A DNA stretch of 64,000 nucleotides from Adhaeribacter radiodurans (GTDB taxonomy: Bacteria; Bacteroidota; Bacteroidia; Cytophagales; Hymenobacteraceae). Below the pieces are notes generated by a model that saw only the letters and a program-made list of their open reading frames with translations, did not search any database and was not told the DNA's origin. Positions 8,511 to 17,828 of this stretch are shown one piece after another. Each line of letters opens with the position of its first letter. Position 1 is the first letter of the stretch. The stretch spans positions 6,386,001 to 6,450,000 of the forward strand of contig NZ_CP055153.1 of the NCBI RefSeq assembly GCF_014075995.1, written 5' to 3'. Both the position numbers and the translations under genes were made by a program.

Positions 8511-10463
8511 TTAATCAGCTACAGCAACTTCTTTTATTTGAGTAGTGCCGTTTTTCAAGTAGGTATCTAAAAACTTCAGAATAGCACCGTAGCCTTTTAT
8601 CTCGTTTTCTTTTTTTACGAAACCATGTCCTTCGTCGGGGAAAACGATGTATTCTACGGGTACTTTATTTTTCTTTACGGCTGCTACAATTTCGTCGGAT
8701 TCTACTTTTAATACCCGTGGGTCGTTGGCCCCCTGAAGCACGATAAGAGGCTTTTTAATTTTATGCGCAAAAAATAATGGTGATTTATTATAAAGGGCTG
8801 CCGAGTCGGTCTTAGGATTGCCCATCTCTTTATAAAGTGCTTCCCGGAAAGATTCCCAATAAGGCGGAATATTATTTAAAGTACGCAGCCAATTGGCTAC
8901 GCCAAAAATATCCACACCTACGGCAAATTCATCGGGGGTAAAAGCTAGAGCGGCTAATGTCATATACCCACCGTAGCTACCGCCTAAAATACCAATTTTA
9001 TTTTGGTCTACGTAGCCCGTTTCAGCCAGGAATTTTTTAGAAGCCACACAATCTTTCAAATCTACATCGCCGTGCTTTTGGTCATCCGCGGCAAAAAATG
9101 TTTTACCATAACCCGAACTGCCCCGGTTGTTTACCGCTAACACTACATAGCCATGGTTCACGACATATTGTAACAAAGGGTCATAACCCAAAGTAGTTTG
9201 CCCGCCCGGGCCACCATGAATCCATAATAAGGCCGGAAGTTTATCGCCGGCTTTGGCGCCTTTGGGAGTATACAGCAAAGAAGGAATTTCTAAATCATCA
9301 AAAGATTTATACCGGATTACTTTTCCAGCTACTAAATCGTTGGGGTTAATGGCTTTATTCATGGAGTTGGTAAGAGCCTTAACCTCTTTCGTTCCAAAAT
9401 TATAAACGTACAGATTATTGGGTGCTTTAGAACTATTTACATAAAAGGCCATTAATTTACCGTCTTCCGAAATATTAATATCGTTGATATTACCGGCTGG
9501 CATATCGGGTAGTTCTAAGGGTTTGTTCGAGCCTGTTTCGTAAATTTTAATCTGAGTTCGGGCATCATTATTAATACCAGTTATCCGGTGTTTGCCATCG
9601 TAGGAAAAGTAGGTGTACATAATATCCCAATCGGCTTTTTCTACATCGGCGGTTTTGCCCGAAGCTATATCGTAGCTTTTAACAAACTTAAACTCGCTGT
9701 TCTCGTCGGTTAAAAAATATAGTTGCTTGTTATCTGGGGTAAAGGTTGCCGGAGAATAAGAAATATCGCCTTTATGCGGACTTAAATGCTTTAACTGCTT
9801 GGTGGCCACATCATATAAATAAATGTCGTTGTTATTAGTAGTAATACTTTTAATTAAGGCGATATAGCGTTTATCGCGCGAAATAGTAGTAGCATCTAAT
9901 CCTTGGGTATTTTCTAATAGTAATTTCGGAGTTAGCGTTTTTACGTCCATTTCGTAGAGGTCGAAATAGCGGTTATCGCGCTTGTTGCTGATAAAAAAGA
10001 AACTCTTTCTATCGTGCGCCCACGTAAAAAATTGGGATTTAGCTTTTTCGCCGGGGGTTAAATCTTTGGTTGTGCCATCCAGGTTTTGCACATATAGGTG
10101 GCTTATTTCATTTCCGCCCTTATCGCTGCTGTATAAAATGCGCTCATCATCCGGGAAATAAGAAATAGTAAAAACGGAGTTAGTAGTAGAACGGGTAAGT
10201 TGTTTGGGTTCTCCTCCGTTTACCGGTAACTCAAAAGCATTGTAAATACCGGATTGATTACTTGTGTAAAGAATTTTGCTATTATCAGGAGAAAAATCAC
10301 TGCCCCCGATGGAAGTAGTAGCCATAAATTCTTCGATGGTATAAGCTTTAGCCGGAGCTTCGGTTGTTAGCTTTTCTGATTTACTGGTTCCGGAATTATT
10401 ACAGCCCGAAAGCAGAACTAAAATTATAACTTGACCACTAATAAACTTCCATAAATTTTTCAT
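8511..10463 (-). CDS. S9 family prolyl oligopeptidase-like peptidase, lipoprotein
   Basis: The protein is 650 residues from the ATG at 10463. This start is chosen because it gives a clean lipoprotein signal (MKNLWKFISGQVIILVLLSG followed by Cys); an in-frame ATG at 10523 would add 20 residues before it. Residues about 50-380 are a WD40/TolB-like beta-propeller with repeated D-x-K/YxSxxxG blades. Residues 400-640 are an alpha/beta hydrolase with nucleophile Ser496 in GGSYGGY, an Asp in GANDPRV and His613 in DEGHGF. It resembles acylaminoacyl- or dipeptidyl-peptidases and should act on peptides in the periplasm. It is monocistronic. Heptad repeats lie about 50-75 bp upstream of the chosen start. 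Confidence 0.9.
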   Translation of the reverse strand: MKNLWKFISGQVIILVLLSGCNNSGTSKSEKLTTEAPAKAYTIEEFMATTSIGGSDFSPDNSKILYTSNQSGIYNAFELPVNGGEPKQLTRSTTNSVFTISYFPDDERILYSSDKGGNEISHLYVQNLDGTTKDLTPGEKAKSQFFTWAHDRKSFFFISNKRDNRYFDLYEMDVKTLTPKLLLENTQGLDATTISRDKRYIALIKSITTNNNDIYLYDVATKQLKHLSPHKGDISYSPATFTPDNKQLYFLTDENSEFKFVKSYDIASGKTADVEKADWDIMYTYFSYDGKHRITGINNDARTQIKIYETGSNKPLELPDMPAGNINDINISEDGKLMAFYVNSSKAPNNLYVYNFGTKEVKALTNSMNKAINPNDLVAGKVIRYKSFDDLEIPSLLYTPKGAKAGDKLPALLWIHGGPGGQTTLGYDPLLQYVVNHGYVVLAVNNRGSSGYGKTFFAADDQKHGDVDLKDCVASKKFLAETGYVDQNKIGILGGSYGGYMTLAALAFTPDEFAVGVDIFGVANWLRTLNNIPPYWESFREALYKEMGNPKTDSAALYNKSPLFFAHKIKKPLIVLQGANDPRVLKVESDEIVAAVKKNKVPVEYIVFPDEGHGFVKKENEIKGYGAILKFLDTYLKNGTTQIKEVAVAD

Positions 10464-10514
10464 AGCAGGCGGGTTAGAGTTGTAGAGAAGGATTACTTTT
10501 AAATTTACATAAAC

Positions 10515-10540
10515 CATTAGCAAATAACAAGTTGTAAGTT
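10515..10540 (-). repeat. degenerate heptad repeat upstream of the S9 peptidase
   Basis: On the minus strand the units AACTTAC, AACTTGT and TATTTGC follow one another with a 7-bp period. This is one of at least eleven such tracts in the window. Confidence 0.45.
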
Positions 10541-10687
10541 AATATAAAGTTTATGTGAGTAATTGGCTTTAGGTGTTACTTTACTTAACCAACGTAAACC
10601 TGTCAGAGGTGCAAGTACTACTAAAACAAGGCCTATTTACTGGTTAAATAATGCGTATATTTTTATCAGGGATCGAGAAAAAGGAAG

Positions 10688-11593
10688 CTAGCTACTTAAC
10701 TTTTCTACAATTATCTCGCAGATTTCGTGAGTGCGTAGTGCATCGCGGGCGCTAATCTGAGGCGGAGTGCCAGTTCGTAAAGCTTGTAAAAAATCTTCTA
10801 CCAGGTTATCGAAGCCTCGTTTGTATAAGGTAGACTCCCAATCGCTGCCGCCTGGCCAAGAGGTGTTTTTATTACTTAAAATTTCAAGTTCGGCTACGTT
10901 GTAAGCAATTCTTTTTTCGGTGGCATTCATTACTTCCAATTTTTCTTCGGTAGTGCCGGTATCGCGGTTCATGATGCCAATGGCAATGGCTTGTTTATTT
11001 ATAAGTTGAATGACTACGTGGTGCAACACATCGCCTTGTTTTTTCCCATGAACCACAATATCCTCGATGGAATAAGGAAATAAATACCGTAAGGTATCTA
11101 CAACGTGAATAAAGTCTTCTACCACAAACCGGCGGATGGTATCGGGCAAGGCCTGCCGGTTTTTTTGCATGATAATTAAATTAGGCTCCGGAAGTTCTTT
11201 TAACTTTTGGTAAACAGGAGCGTACCTCCGGTTAAAGCCCACAAAAAGCAATAAATTATGATGCTCAGCCAGTTCTACCAGATGCTTAGAATCAGGATAA
11301 TTTAAAGTGAGCGGTTTATCCACAAAAACGTGGAGGCGATGCTGTAAAAATAATTTTACTAGTTCGTAGTGGGCTTCGGTAGCGGCATGTACCATAACCC
11401 CGTTTAGGCCACTTGCTAAAAAAGTATCCAGAGTTGCATGAAGGTTCGTAAACCGGTATTGTTGGCCTAACTCGGTTAGTTTAGTAACATTACCAGAAAA
11501 AAGATGGACTTCTATATCGGCCCGTTTACTTAAAACGGGTAAATACGCTTTCTGTGCAATATCGCCTAAACCTACTATGCCTACTTTTATCAT
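10688..11593 (-). CDS. Gfo/Idh/MocA family oxidoreductase
   Basis: The 301-residue protein begins with a Rossmann motif (GIVGLGDIAQKAYLP) and has the family's EKP-like signature as DKPLTLNYPDSK, followed by FVGFNRRYAP. A C-terminal alpha/beta substrate domain covers about residues 120-300. These enzymes oxidise or reduce sugars, inositols or amino-sugar derivatives with NAD(P). The motif here is DKP rather than EKP, keeping the catalytic lysine. No substrate can be inferred; neighbours are unrelated. The end CEIIVEKLSS is normal for the family's shorter members. Confidence 0.85.
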   Translation of the reverse strand: MIKVGIVGLGDIAQKAYLPVLSKRADIEVHLFSGNVTKLTELGQQYRFTNLHATLDTFLASGLNGVMVHAATEAHYELVKLFLQHRLHVFVDKPLTLNYPDSKHLVELAEHHNLLLFVGFNRRYAPVYQKLKELPEPNLIIMQKNRQALPDTIRRFVVEDFIHVVDTLRYLFPYSIEDIVVHGKKQGDVLHHVVIQLINKQAIAIGIMNRDTGTTEEKLEVMNATEKRIAYNVAELEILSNKNTSWPGGSDWESTLYKRGFDNLVEDFLQALRTGTPPQISARDALRTHEICEIIVEKLSS

Positions 11594-11746
11594 AACGTAA
11601 AGGTATAATTACTTTTAACCGTTTTTATTAAAGTAGTTGTTCGTTTTTAGTTGTTTAGCTGATGGCTTAGAGTAATCATTAGATTATCACAATTTATACT
11701 GTACACTAATTTCGTTGAAGTACTTAAAATTTATAATCAGAAATTT

Positions 11747-12160
11747 ATGTGGTGGACGTATGCGCTGTTATCAGCGGTATTTGCAGCTTTAACGGCTATT
11801 TTTGCCAAAATTGGCATAAAAGGGGTTGACTCGGACTTGGCTACTGCTGTTCGTACGGTAGTTATTTTAACTTTAGCCTGGTCTATCGCTTTTTTCAAAG
11901 GTAGTATTCCTGGTTTAGCGAATCTTACCAAAACAAACTGGACTTTTCTGGTTTTATCCGGGTGTGCTACCGGCTTATCCTGGATATTTTACTTTAAAGC
12001 CTTGCAGGTTGGTAAAGTTTCGCAGGTAGCTCCCGTTGATAAAGCCAGCGTAGCCATTGCTATTTTTTTATCTGTTGTATTTTTAGGCGAACCCCTTAGT
12101 TTAAAAACTGCTTCAGGAGCAGGATTAATTATTTTAGGAACACTCGTTTTAGTTTTATAA
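11747..12160 (+). CDS. EamA-like (DMT superfamily) transporter, single-domain
   Basis: The 137-residue membrane protein contains one EamA unit of about five helices. It starts MWWTYALLSAVFAALTAIFA and ends with the typical VFLGEPLSLKTASGAGLIIL, G-rich C-terminus. Most EamA carriers have two such units, so this half-size form probably works as a homo-oligomer, as small multidrug-resistance proteins do. The substrate is unknown. The gene is complete (ATG to TAA with a strong terminator after it), so it is not obviously a fragment. Confidence 0.82.
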   Translation: MWWTYALLSAVFAALTAIFAKIGIKGVDSDLATAVRTVVILTLAWSIAFFKGSIPGLANLTKTNWTFLVLSGCATGLSWIFYFKALQVGKVSQVAPVDKASVAIAIFLSVVFLGEPLSLKTASGAGLIILGTLVLVL

Positions 12161-12164
12161 GACC

Positions 12165-12208
12165 TTAATTTTATCTTTTTATTTACTTAAATAAAAAGAT
12201 AAAATTAA
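12165..12208. terminator. bidirectional AT-rich hairpin, 20-bp stem
   Basis: TTAATTTTATCTTTTTATTT (12165-12184) pairs with 12189-12208 around a 4-base loop, immediately after the EamA stop codon. Confidence 0.7.
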
Positions 12209-12281
12209 CTAAGTACCTGATTTAAAATAGGTGATTAAAAGCTAATGTGTTATTAACCTAAAACGTATAACTAAAAACTTA

Positions 12282-12911
12282 TTACTTAATTTCCTTATAT
12301 ACTTCATTGGCTAAAACGGCATCGCCTTCCGCGTTCGGGTGGATGCCATCTGGTGCCAAAGCATCTTTACCCAGCATGGGAGTATACAAATCAATTACTT
12401 TTACTTTCGTTTTTTTTGCTATAGTTTCTATTAAAGGTAAAATTTCGTTTTTAATCACTCCCGGGTTAATTTTAAAATTCTCGTAGTACGCTGGCATGGG
12501 TTTACAGATGTATACCTTAGGGTGGGAGGGGAGTTTTTTGAAAGACTTAACAAACGCAATGTAATCTTTTTTAAATTCGGCTTTATGCTGCCAGTTTTGC
12601 GGCTTGGAATCATTGGTGCCTAGCTTTATTACTACAATATCGGGTTGCCATTGCAGCACTTCCTGGTATTTGGCTTCTTTCCAGTAAGGGAAATCGCCCT
12701 TTTTTAATAAGGTGCGGCCACTAATACCATAATTTTCAACGTCGTAAGTATCGCCTAGCAAAACCTGCAGTTGGTCCGGGTAGTTTTTGCCGGCTTCTAC
12801 TCCCGCTCCTGCGGTAATGCTGTTGCCCACACAAGCAACTTTAATTTTAGATTGAGAAAATCCGATAAGCGGATAAATAAAAAGCAGAGCCAGAATAAAC
12901 CAGTTTTTCAT
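12282..12911 (-). CDS. SGNH/GDSL hydrolase, exported
   Basis: The 209-residue protein has a signal peptide (MKNWFILALLFIYPLIGFSQ). It carries the SGNH blocks: GNSITAGAG with the nucleophile serine near residue 31, an Asn-containing GISGRTLL, GTNDSK, and the catalytic Asp-His pair in APDGIHPNAEG. These enzymes are periplasmic esterases, often acting on acetylated sugars or lysophospholipids. It is monocistronic and divergent from the homogentisate dioxygenase gene. Confidence 0.88.
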   Translation of the reverse strand: MKNWFILALLFIYPLIGFSQSKIKVACVGNSITAGAGVEAGKNYPDQLQVLLGDTYDVENYGISGRTLLKKGDFPYWKEAKYQEVLQWQPDIVVIKLGTNDSKPQNWQHKAEFKKDYIAFVKSFKKLPSHPKVYICKPMPAYYENFKINPGVIKNEILPLIETIAKKTKVKVIDLYTPMLGKDALAPDGIHPNAEGDAVLANEVYKEIK

Positions 12912-13265
12912 AATGTGGCAGTTTGCAATAAATCAGATAAGTAAAGTTTAAAAGCTTTCCAATTAACGAACGAATAAGCAAATTAACTAAACTACTGGTT
13001 GTGATAATTTCCTATTCTTTGCAATGCCGACCAATCTAAAAATCACCTATATCTGCTAACAGAACTTGTTAACCTCAACAATAAACAAAAAAGTAAATTA
13101 GGTAGATAACCCGGGAAGGCAATTCTTTATTTCAGATTAAGTACTTCGCCGGAATTCGTTTAGCCAGTAATTTTCAAGTCGGGCTACAAACAAGTACTAA
13201 TTGCTAAACTTTGCCAGATGGAATGAGTAAAAAATAAGTAGTAACTTACTTAAAAGCAGCTTTTT
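12912..13265. other. 354-bp divergent intergenic region
   Basis: This gap carries the promoters of the SGNH hydrolase and homogentisate dioxygenase genes. A TAAACTTTGCC sequence at about 13205-13215, resembling the Bacteroidota -7 element, precedes the dioxygenase. No conserved operator or repeat is visible. Confidence 0.4.
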
Positions 13266-14426
13266 ATGGCCTATTATTATCGATTAGGTACTATCCCGCC
13301 GAAAAGGCATACTCAGTTTCGGCAGCCCGATGGTAGCTTATATGCTGAGCAACTGGTAGGAACTTTAGGCTTTCACGGGGTTTCATCGCTGTTGTATCAT
13401 ATTCATCCGCCTACTCAAATTAGTCGCATCGGGGAGCCTGTTCCGTATGCGGCCGTTGAGGTTAAAAACCGGCCCCTGGCTCCCGGCCATATGCGTACTT
13501 TAACCCAAACCATTACTGGTACGGATTACTTAAGCGCCCGCCAAACGCTTTTAGTAAATAATGACGTAACCATCAGCATTTGTAACCCCGACCCCAGCCA
13601 CTCAATGGATTATTACTACAAAAATGCACAGGCCGATGAAGTAGTATTTGTCCACGAGGGCAGCGGAGAGTTACTTTCTCCTATGGGTAAACTGGAATTT
13701 CAGCAAGGCGATTATCTAGTTATTCCCCGCACGGTTATTCATCAATTTAAATTCCAGCCAGGTCCAATCCGTTTACTGATAATCGAAGCATTTAGCCCCG
13801 TAGAAACCTGTCGTCGTTATCGCAACCAGTTTGGGCAATTATTAGAGCACGCTCCGTATTGCGAACGCGACATACGCCCTCCCGCTGAATTAATTACCCA
13901 AACGGAACCTGGCGAGTACCGGGTACAAATTAAAAAAGAAGGTTTTTTGCACCAGTATTTTTATAATTTTAGTCCGTTTGATGTGGTGGGCTGGGATGGC
14001 TTTTTTTACCCTTATGCTTTTTCTATCTACGATTTTGAACCCATTACCGGCCGTATCCATCAACCACCGCCTGTTCACCAGACCTTCGAAGGGCATAATT
14101 TTGTGATATGCTCGTTTGTACCACGCTTATTCGATTATCATCCTTTGGCTATTCCAGCACCCTACAATCATTCCAACGTTGATTCAGACGAAGTGCTTTA
14201 TTACGTAGCAGGTAACTTTATGAGCCGCAAAGGGGTAGATATTGCCTCGTTCACCATTCATCCGGGGGGTATTCCGCACGGGCCGCATCCGGGAACTGTA
14301 GAGGCCAGTATTGGGAAAAAAGAAACGCATGAGTTGGCCGTAATGATTGATACTTTTAAACCTTTGCACTTAACCGAAGCCGCCCTGCCTTACCTGGATG
14401 AAAATTACCCTTTGAGTTGGAAGTAA
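13266..14426 (+). CDS. hmgA: homogentisate 1,2-dioxygenase family protein
   Basis: This 386-residue cytosolic iron enzyme should open the ring of homogentisate to maleylacetoacetate in tyrosine/phenylalanine breakdown. The N-terminus (MAYYYRLGTIPPKRHTQFR) and the two-cupin layout are typical of the short bacterial HGD form; vertebrate enzymes are near 445 residues. The metal-binding region is present: NSNVDSDEVLYYVAG with the Glu ligand and GGIPHGPHPGT with the His ligand. The gene stands alone, without fumarylacetoacetase or HPPD genes in this window, so the rest of the pathway must lie elsewhere. A hairpin terminator follows. Confidence 0.88.
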   Translation: MAYYYRLGTIPPKRHTQFRQPDGSLYAEQLVGTLGFHGVSSLLYHIHPPTQISRIGEPVPYAAVEVKNRPLAPGHMRTLTQTITGTDYLSARQTLLVNNDVTISICNPDPSHSMDYYYKNAQADEVVFVHEGSGELLSPMGKLEFQQGDYLVIPRTVIHQFKFQPGPIRLLIIEAFSPVETCRRYRNQFGQLLEHAPYCERDIRPPAELITQTEPGEYRVQIKKEGFLHQYFYNFSPFDVVGWDGFFYPYAFSIYDFEPITGRIHQPPPVHQTFEGHNFVICSFVPRLFDYHPLAIPAPYNHSNVDSDEVLYYVAGNFMSRKGVDIASFTIHPGGIPHGPHPGTVEASIGKKETHELAVMIDTFKPLHLTEAALPYLDENYPLSWK

Positions 14427-14448
14427 AGAAATTAGTAAACGGTAGGAG

Positions 14449-14480
14449 AAAACTCCCGCCTAAGTGGGAGTTTTTATTTT
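14449..14480 (+). terminator. intrinsic terminator after homogentisate dioxygenase
   Basis: AAAACTCCC pairs with GGGAGTTTT across a short loop and is followed by TTTATTTT. Confidence 0.8.
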
Positions 14481-14555
14481 AATTCCTTTGTCTCAGAAGA
14501 AGGAACGTAAACGCTTTAAACTCAATTTGCGGCATAGAAACAGGAAGTTTATGCG

Positions 14556-14563
14556 TATATTTG
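14556..14563 (+). promoter_or_regulatory. candidate Bacteroidota -7 promoter element
   Basis: TATATTTG matches the TAnnTTTG consensus exactly and sits 22 bp before the ATG of the GroES-like gene. A TTTG at 14526-14529 is further upstream than the usual 19-21 bp spacing, so the -33 element is doubtful. Confidence 0.45.
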
Positions 14564-14585
14564 CCACCCAATATGAATAGTAGCT

Positions 14586-14972
14586 ATGCAAATATCTGAA
14601 ACAAATAAGTTGCAGAAGATTATAATTGTGGGCGATCGGATTTTGATAAAGCCAAAATCACCGAAAGACCAAACTAAAAGCGGATTATTTCTGCCTCCTG
14701 GGGTGCAGGAAAAAGAAAAAGTGCAGGAAGGTTACGTAATGAAAGTAGGTCCGGGCTATCCTATTCCCGCTGATTATACTTTTGAGGAAGAATCGTGGAA
14801 TCAAAATGGCAACGAAGAAGAAGTTAGGTACATACCCTTACAGGCTAAAGAAGGCGATTTAGCCATTTATCTGCAACGCGATGCCATCGAAATAAATTAC
14901 TTATCGGAGCGTTACTTTATCGTACCCCAGGCAGCAGTTTTAATGCTGATTCGGGAAGAAGATTTAGATTAA
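14586..14972 (+). CDS. GroES-like co-chaperonin paralogue
   Basis: The 128-residue protein has the Cpn10 fold signature (VGDRILIKPKSPKDQTKSGLFLPPGVQEKEKVQEGYVMKVGPG). In place of the usual mobile loop spacing it has an insertion with PADYTFEEESWNQNGNEEEVRYIPL. It lacks the canonical IVL mobile-loop sequence and is longer than true GroES (about 95 residues). There is no groEL gene beside it. It is probably a lineage-specific GroES paralogue rather than the housekeeping co-chaperonin. Whether it docks on GroEL is not known. Confidence 0.82.
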   Translation: MQISETNKLQKIIIVGDRILIKPKSPKDQTKSGLFLPPGVQEKEKVQEGYVMKVGPGYPIPADYTFEEESWNQNGNEEEVRYIPLQAKEGDLAIYLQRDAIEINYLSERYFIVPQAAVLMLIREEDLD

Positions 14973-14993
14973 AGTTCTTTTACATACCTAAAT

Positions 14994-15033
14994 AAGAAAG
15001 CGGCACCTATACATTGCCGCTTTCTTGTTTTAT
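14994..15033 (+). terminator. intrinsic terminator after the GroES-like gene
   Basis: AAGAAAGCGGCA (14994-15005) pairs with TGCCGCTTTCTT (15015-15026), followed by GTTTTAT. The convergent asnB gene may also use it. Confidence 0.8.
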
Positions 15034-15068
15034 AATAGTAGTGTATTTAAAATTATACGGCTTTTGTA

Positions 15069-16949
15069 CTAAGCGGCAAAGTGTTGGTTCAGCCAGCGGG
15101 CCAATATTATTAAAGCCCAAAGTTCGGTGCTATAATCGTAGCGGCCCTGTAGTTGCATCTGAATAAGTTGTTGCGTTTCCGGAAAGCGGAGGTAGCGGAA
15201 CAATACGTGTTGCGGATTCTGCAAATCTTCAACAATCCAGCGGTTTTCGTTTTGTTTAAGCCAATAACCCAGCGGCATCCCAAACCCTTCTTTTGGCCGG
15301 TTAGCAATTTGCTTTTCCTGGTGTTTCTCCAGAATATGCTTTAGAATCCATTTAGAACCATTCTTAAATAAGGTTCCCGGAGGTAAGGTTTGTAAGAAAG
15401 CATGTAAGGCGTTATCCAAGTAAGGCGTTCGTACCTCCAGCGAATGAATCATACTGGTTTTATCTGTTAAGGCTAGAATATCCGCAATCAAATACTGGTG
15501 TAAATCCTGGTTCAGGCTCCAACGCAGGATATTTTGATTGTTGGCAGGTGTTTCGGCGAGGGCTGTGTTCCCAAAAAATCCAGGTTGTAACAAATCTTGC
15601 AAGTGCTGGTCCATGGCCGTAAAATTTAAATAAGTTTGAACGGGTTGGTACGGCTGAATTTTATCGGCAAGTTTCCGGATAAGTAAAAATTGCTTACGAA
15701 GCGGATGCTTTATTCCGGTGGGTAACATGCTTGCTCCCGGTTTAAACAAAGCCAAGAATATATGGGCAAACCGACGATGTTGCAGGAAATGATAAAAAGC
15801 CCGGTGACGGTTGTATCCACCAAAAAGCTCGTCGGCACCTGCGCCAGACAGAGCTACTTTTATAGTAGATCTTACTTGTTTAGATAAATAATAGGTAAGC
15901 AAAGCTGCTCCATCGGCAATGGGTTGGTCCAGGGTGGTTACTAAATCATCTACGTATTTTAAAATAGAAGCATCTATCTCAAACGACTGGTGTTCGGCGC
16001 CAAAATCCTGAGCGGCAAGTCGGGCAAAACGGTAATCGGCGGAGCCGAAAGTGCTCTCCGAGGCTTTGTTGCTAATAGTAAAAGCCGGGAAGTGCCGATG
16101 TCCTAATTGTTGCACCAACGCCAGTATTAAAGTAGAATCTACCCCGCCACTTAAAAATAATCCCACCGGTACATCGGCCCGTAATTGCCGCTCCACTGAT
16201 TTTAAAAGTAAATTTTCGGCTTGCGAAGTTATCTCCGCATCGCTGCGTTCTGTATTTGTTGTAGTTGCGTAAGAGGGAATAAAAGATTCTAAGTGAAGTT
16301 TTTGATTCGCATAACTTAAAATCTGACCTTCTTCTAACTCATAAATATTCCGAAAAAATGTTTGGGGTTTTAAAGCATACCGGTAGCGCAGGTAATTTAG
16401 CAGTTGCGGTTCATTTAATTCTTTTTTAATTAACCCGGATGCCAGCAAGCTATTTATTTCCGATGAAATAATCAGGTACTCGTTAGAATGGAAATAATAC
16501 AAGCGTTTAATGCCGAATCGATCGCGGGCGGCAATTAGTTTTTGAGTTTGCGTGTCGTAAAAAATTAAGGCAAACATACCGTTTAGTTTTTCTAAGCCAG
16601 CCTGCCCAAATATTATTAAAGTTGCTAGCACCACTTCCGTATCAGAAGTAGTCTGGAAAGAGTAGCCTTTAGTTTGCAACTCGGCCCGGAGAGTTAGGTA
16701 ATTATAAACTTCTCCGTTATAGAGGAGTAAATAACGCCGGTCTAATGAGAAAAGGGGTTGGTTTGCCTCGTTCGAAAGGTCAAGTATTTTTAAACGATTG
16801 TGCCCAAAGTAAATATATTCTTGGTTGTAATGAGTGGTGTAATAATCCGTAGCATCTGGTCCGCGGTGAACGTTTGCTTGAGTAAGACGCAGAATGGCCG
16901 AATCTGGAGCGGGACCGTTCTTACTGATAATTAAATTAATACCGCACAA
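15069..16949 (-). CDS. asnB: glutamine-hydrolysing asparagine synthase
   Basis: AsnB makes asparagine from aspartate, ATP and glutamine. The class II glutaminase domain needs Cys as the residue after the initiator Met. The TTG at 16949 gives exactly this (Met-Cys-Gly-Ile-Asn), so I choose it over the upstream in-frame TTG at 16997, which would bury the nucleophile. The result is 626 residues. The glutaminase domain shows HRGPDATDYY and LYNGEVYN. The synthetase domain shows the PP-loop VGLFLSGGVDST and LSGAGADELFGGYNRH. Related AsnB-like enzymes also work in surface polysaccharide clusters, but no such genes are adjacent. Confidence 0.9.
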   Translation of the reverse strand: MCGINLIISKNGPAPDSAILRLTQANVHRGPDATDYYTTHYNQEYIYFGHNRLKILDLSNEANQPLFSLDRRYLLLYNGEVYNYLTLRAELQTKGYSFQTTSDTEVVLATLIIFGQAGLEKLNGMFALIFYDTQTQKLIAARDRFGIKRLYYFHSNEYLIISSEINSLLASGLIKKELNEPQLLNYLRYRYALKPQTFFRNIYELEEGQILSYANQKLHLESFIPSYATTTNTERSDAEITSQAENLLLKSVERQLRADVPVGLFLSGGVDSTLILALVQQLGHRHFPAFTISNKASESTFGSADYRFARLAAQDFGAEHQSFEIDASILKYVDDLVTTLDQPIADGAALLTYYLSKQVRSTIKVALSGAGADELFGGYNRHRAFYHFLQHRRFAHIFLALFKPGASMLPTGIKHPLRKQFLLIRKLADKIQPYQPVQTYLNFTAMDQHLQDLLQPGFFGNTALAETPANNQNILRWSLNQDLHQYLIADILALTDKTSMIHSLEVRTPYLDNALHAFLQTLPPGTLFKNGSKWILKHILEKHQEKQIANRPKEGFGMPLGYWLKQNENRWIVEDLQNPQHVLFRYLRFPETQQLIQMQLQGRYDYSTELWALIILARWLNQHFAA

Positions 16950-17134
16950 ATTCTTCTGGATTATTTTAAAACGTATTCGCTGAATACGCAGAAACAAATA
17001 AAAAGGAGAAAGTCAAATGTATGAACAGGAATAATTTTATCAACCCAACCAACTTTCTATAAATACATATTAGATAAACAGCTTATTTTGACTACTTAGA
17101 TTCTGTGAAGCATATTTAAAGTGAATGAAGTAGT

Positions 17135-17809
17135 TTATAACCGGTTCTCCGGATCATCGGGAATGTTGGGCCAATATGTCTGGTAAAACTTACAGAAATG
17201 GGTAAGGGCGCAGCTATCGCATTTAGGTTTACGGGCTACGCAAATATACCGGCCATGCAAAATAAGCCAATGGTGCGCTTTCGGAATTAAGTGTTGGGGA
17301 ATTCCCTGCATCAATTGCTTTTCTACTTCCAGCGGCGTGTGCGCATTTTGCGTAACCAAACCCAGTCGTTTAGATACCCGAAAAACGTGCGTATCTACGG
17401 CCATAGCAGGTTGGTTGTAAATAACCGAAGAAATAACGTTAGCCGTTTTACGTCCTACACCTGGTAATTGCTGCAATTCGTCTACACTGCTGGGTACTTC
17501 GGCGTTAAACTGCTCTACCAGCATTTTACCTAAACCAGCTAAATGCTTGGCTTTATTGTTCGGGTACGAAATACTTTTAATAAGGGGGTAAATATCATCT
17601 GGGGTAGCCGCCGCCAGGTGCTGCGGAGTAGGAAATTGGTCATATAAAGCCGGAGTTACCATATTAACCCGTTTATCGGTACATTGGGCACTCAGTACTA
17701 CAGCTAGTATTAACTCGTAAGCGTTATTATAGTGCAGTTCGGTTTTAGGTTCCGGAAAATTATTAGTAAAATATTCTATTAAATGCTGATAGCGTTCCTT
17801 TTTGCGCAT
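17135..17809 (-). CDS. nth: endonuclease III
   Basis: This 224-residue base-excision repair glycosylase/AP lyase removes oxidised pyrimidines. The helix-hairpin-helix (LQQLPGVGRKTANVISS) contains the catalytic Lys, and the catalytic Asp is in AVDTHVFRV. The C-terminal 4Fe-4S cluster ligands follow the family spacing exactly: C-x6-C-x2-C-x5-C in CVARKPKCDSCALTHFC. It lies 19 bp downstream of the small gene that overlaps the ECF sigma factor, so the three may be co-transcribed. Confidence 0.95.
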   Translation of the reverse strand: MRKKERYQHLIEYFTNNFPEPKTELHYNNAYELILAVVLSAQCTDKRVNMVTPALYDQFPTPQHLAAATPDDIYPLIKSISYPNNKAKHLAGLGKMLVEQFNAEVPSSVDELQQLPGVGRKTANVISSVIYNQPAMAVDTHVFRVSKRLGLVTQNAHTPLEVEKQLMQGIPQHLIPKAHHWLILHGRYICVARKPKCDSCALTHFCKFYQTYWPNIPDDPENRL

Positions 17810-17828
17810 AAAAAAAGTTTGCAGCGTT

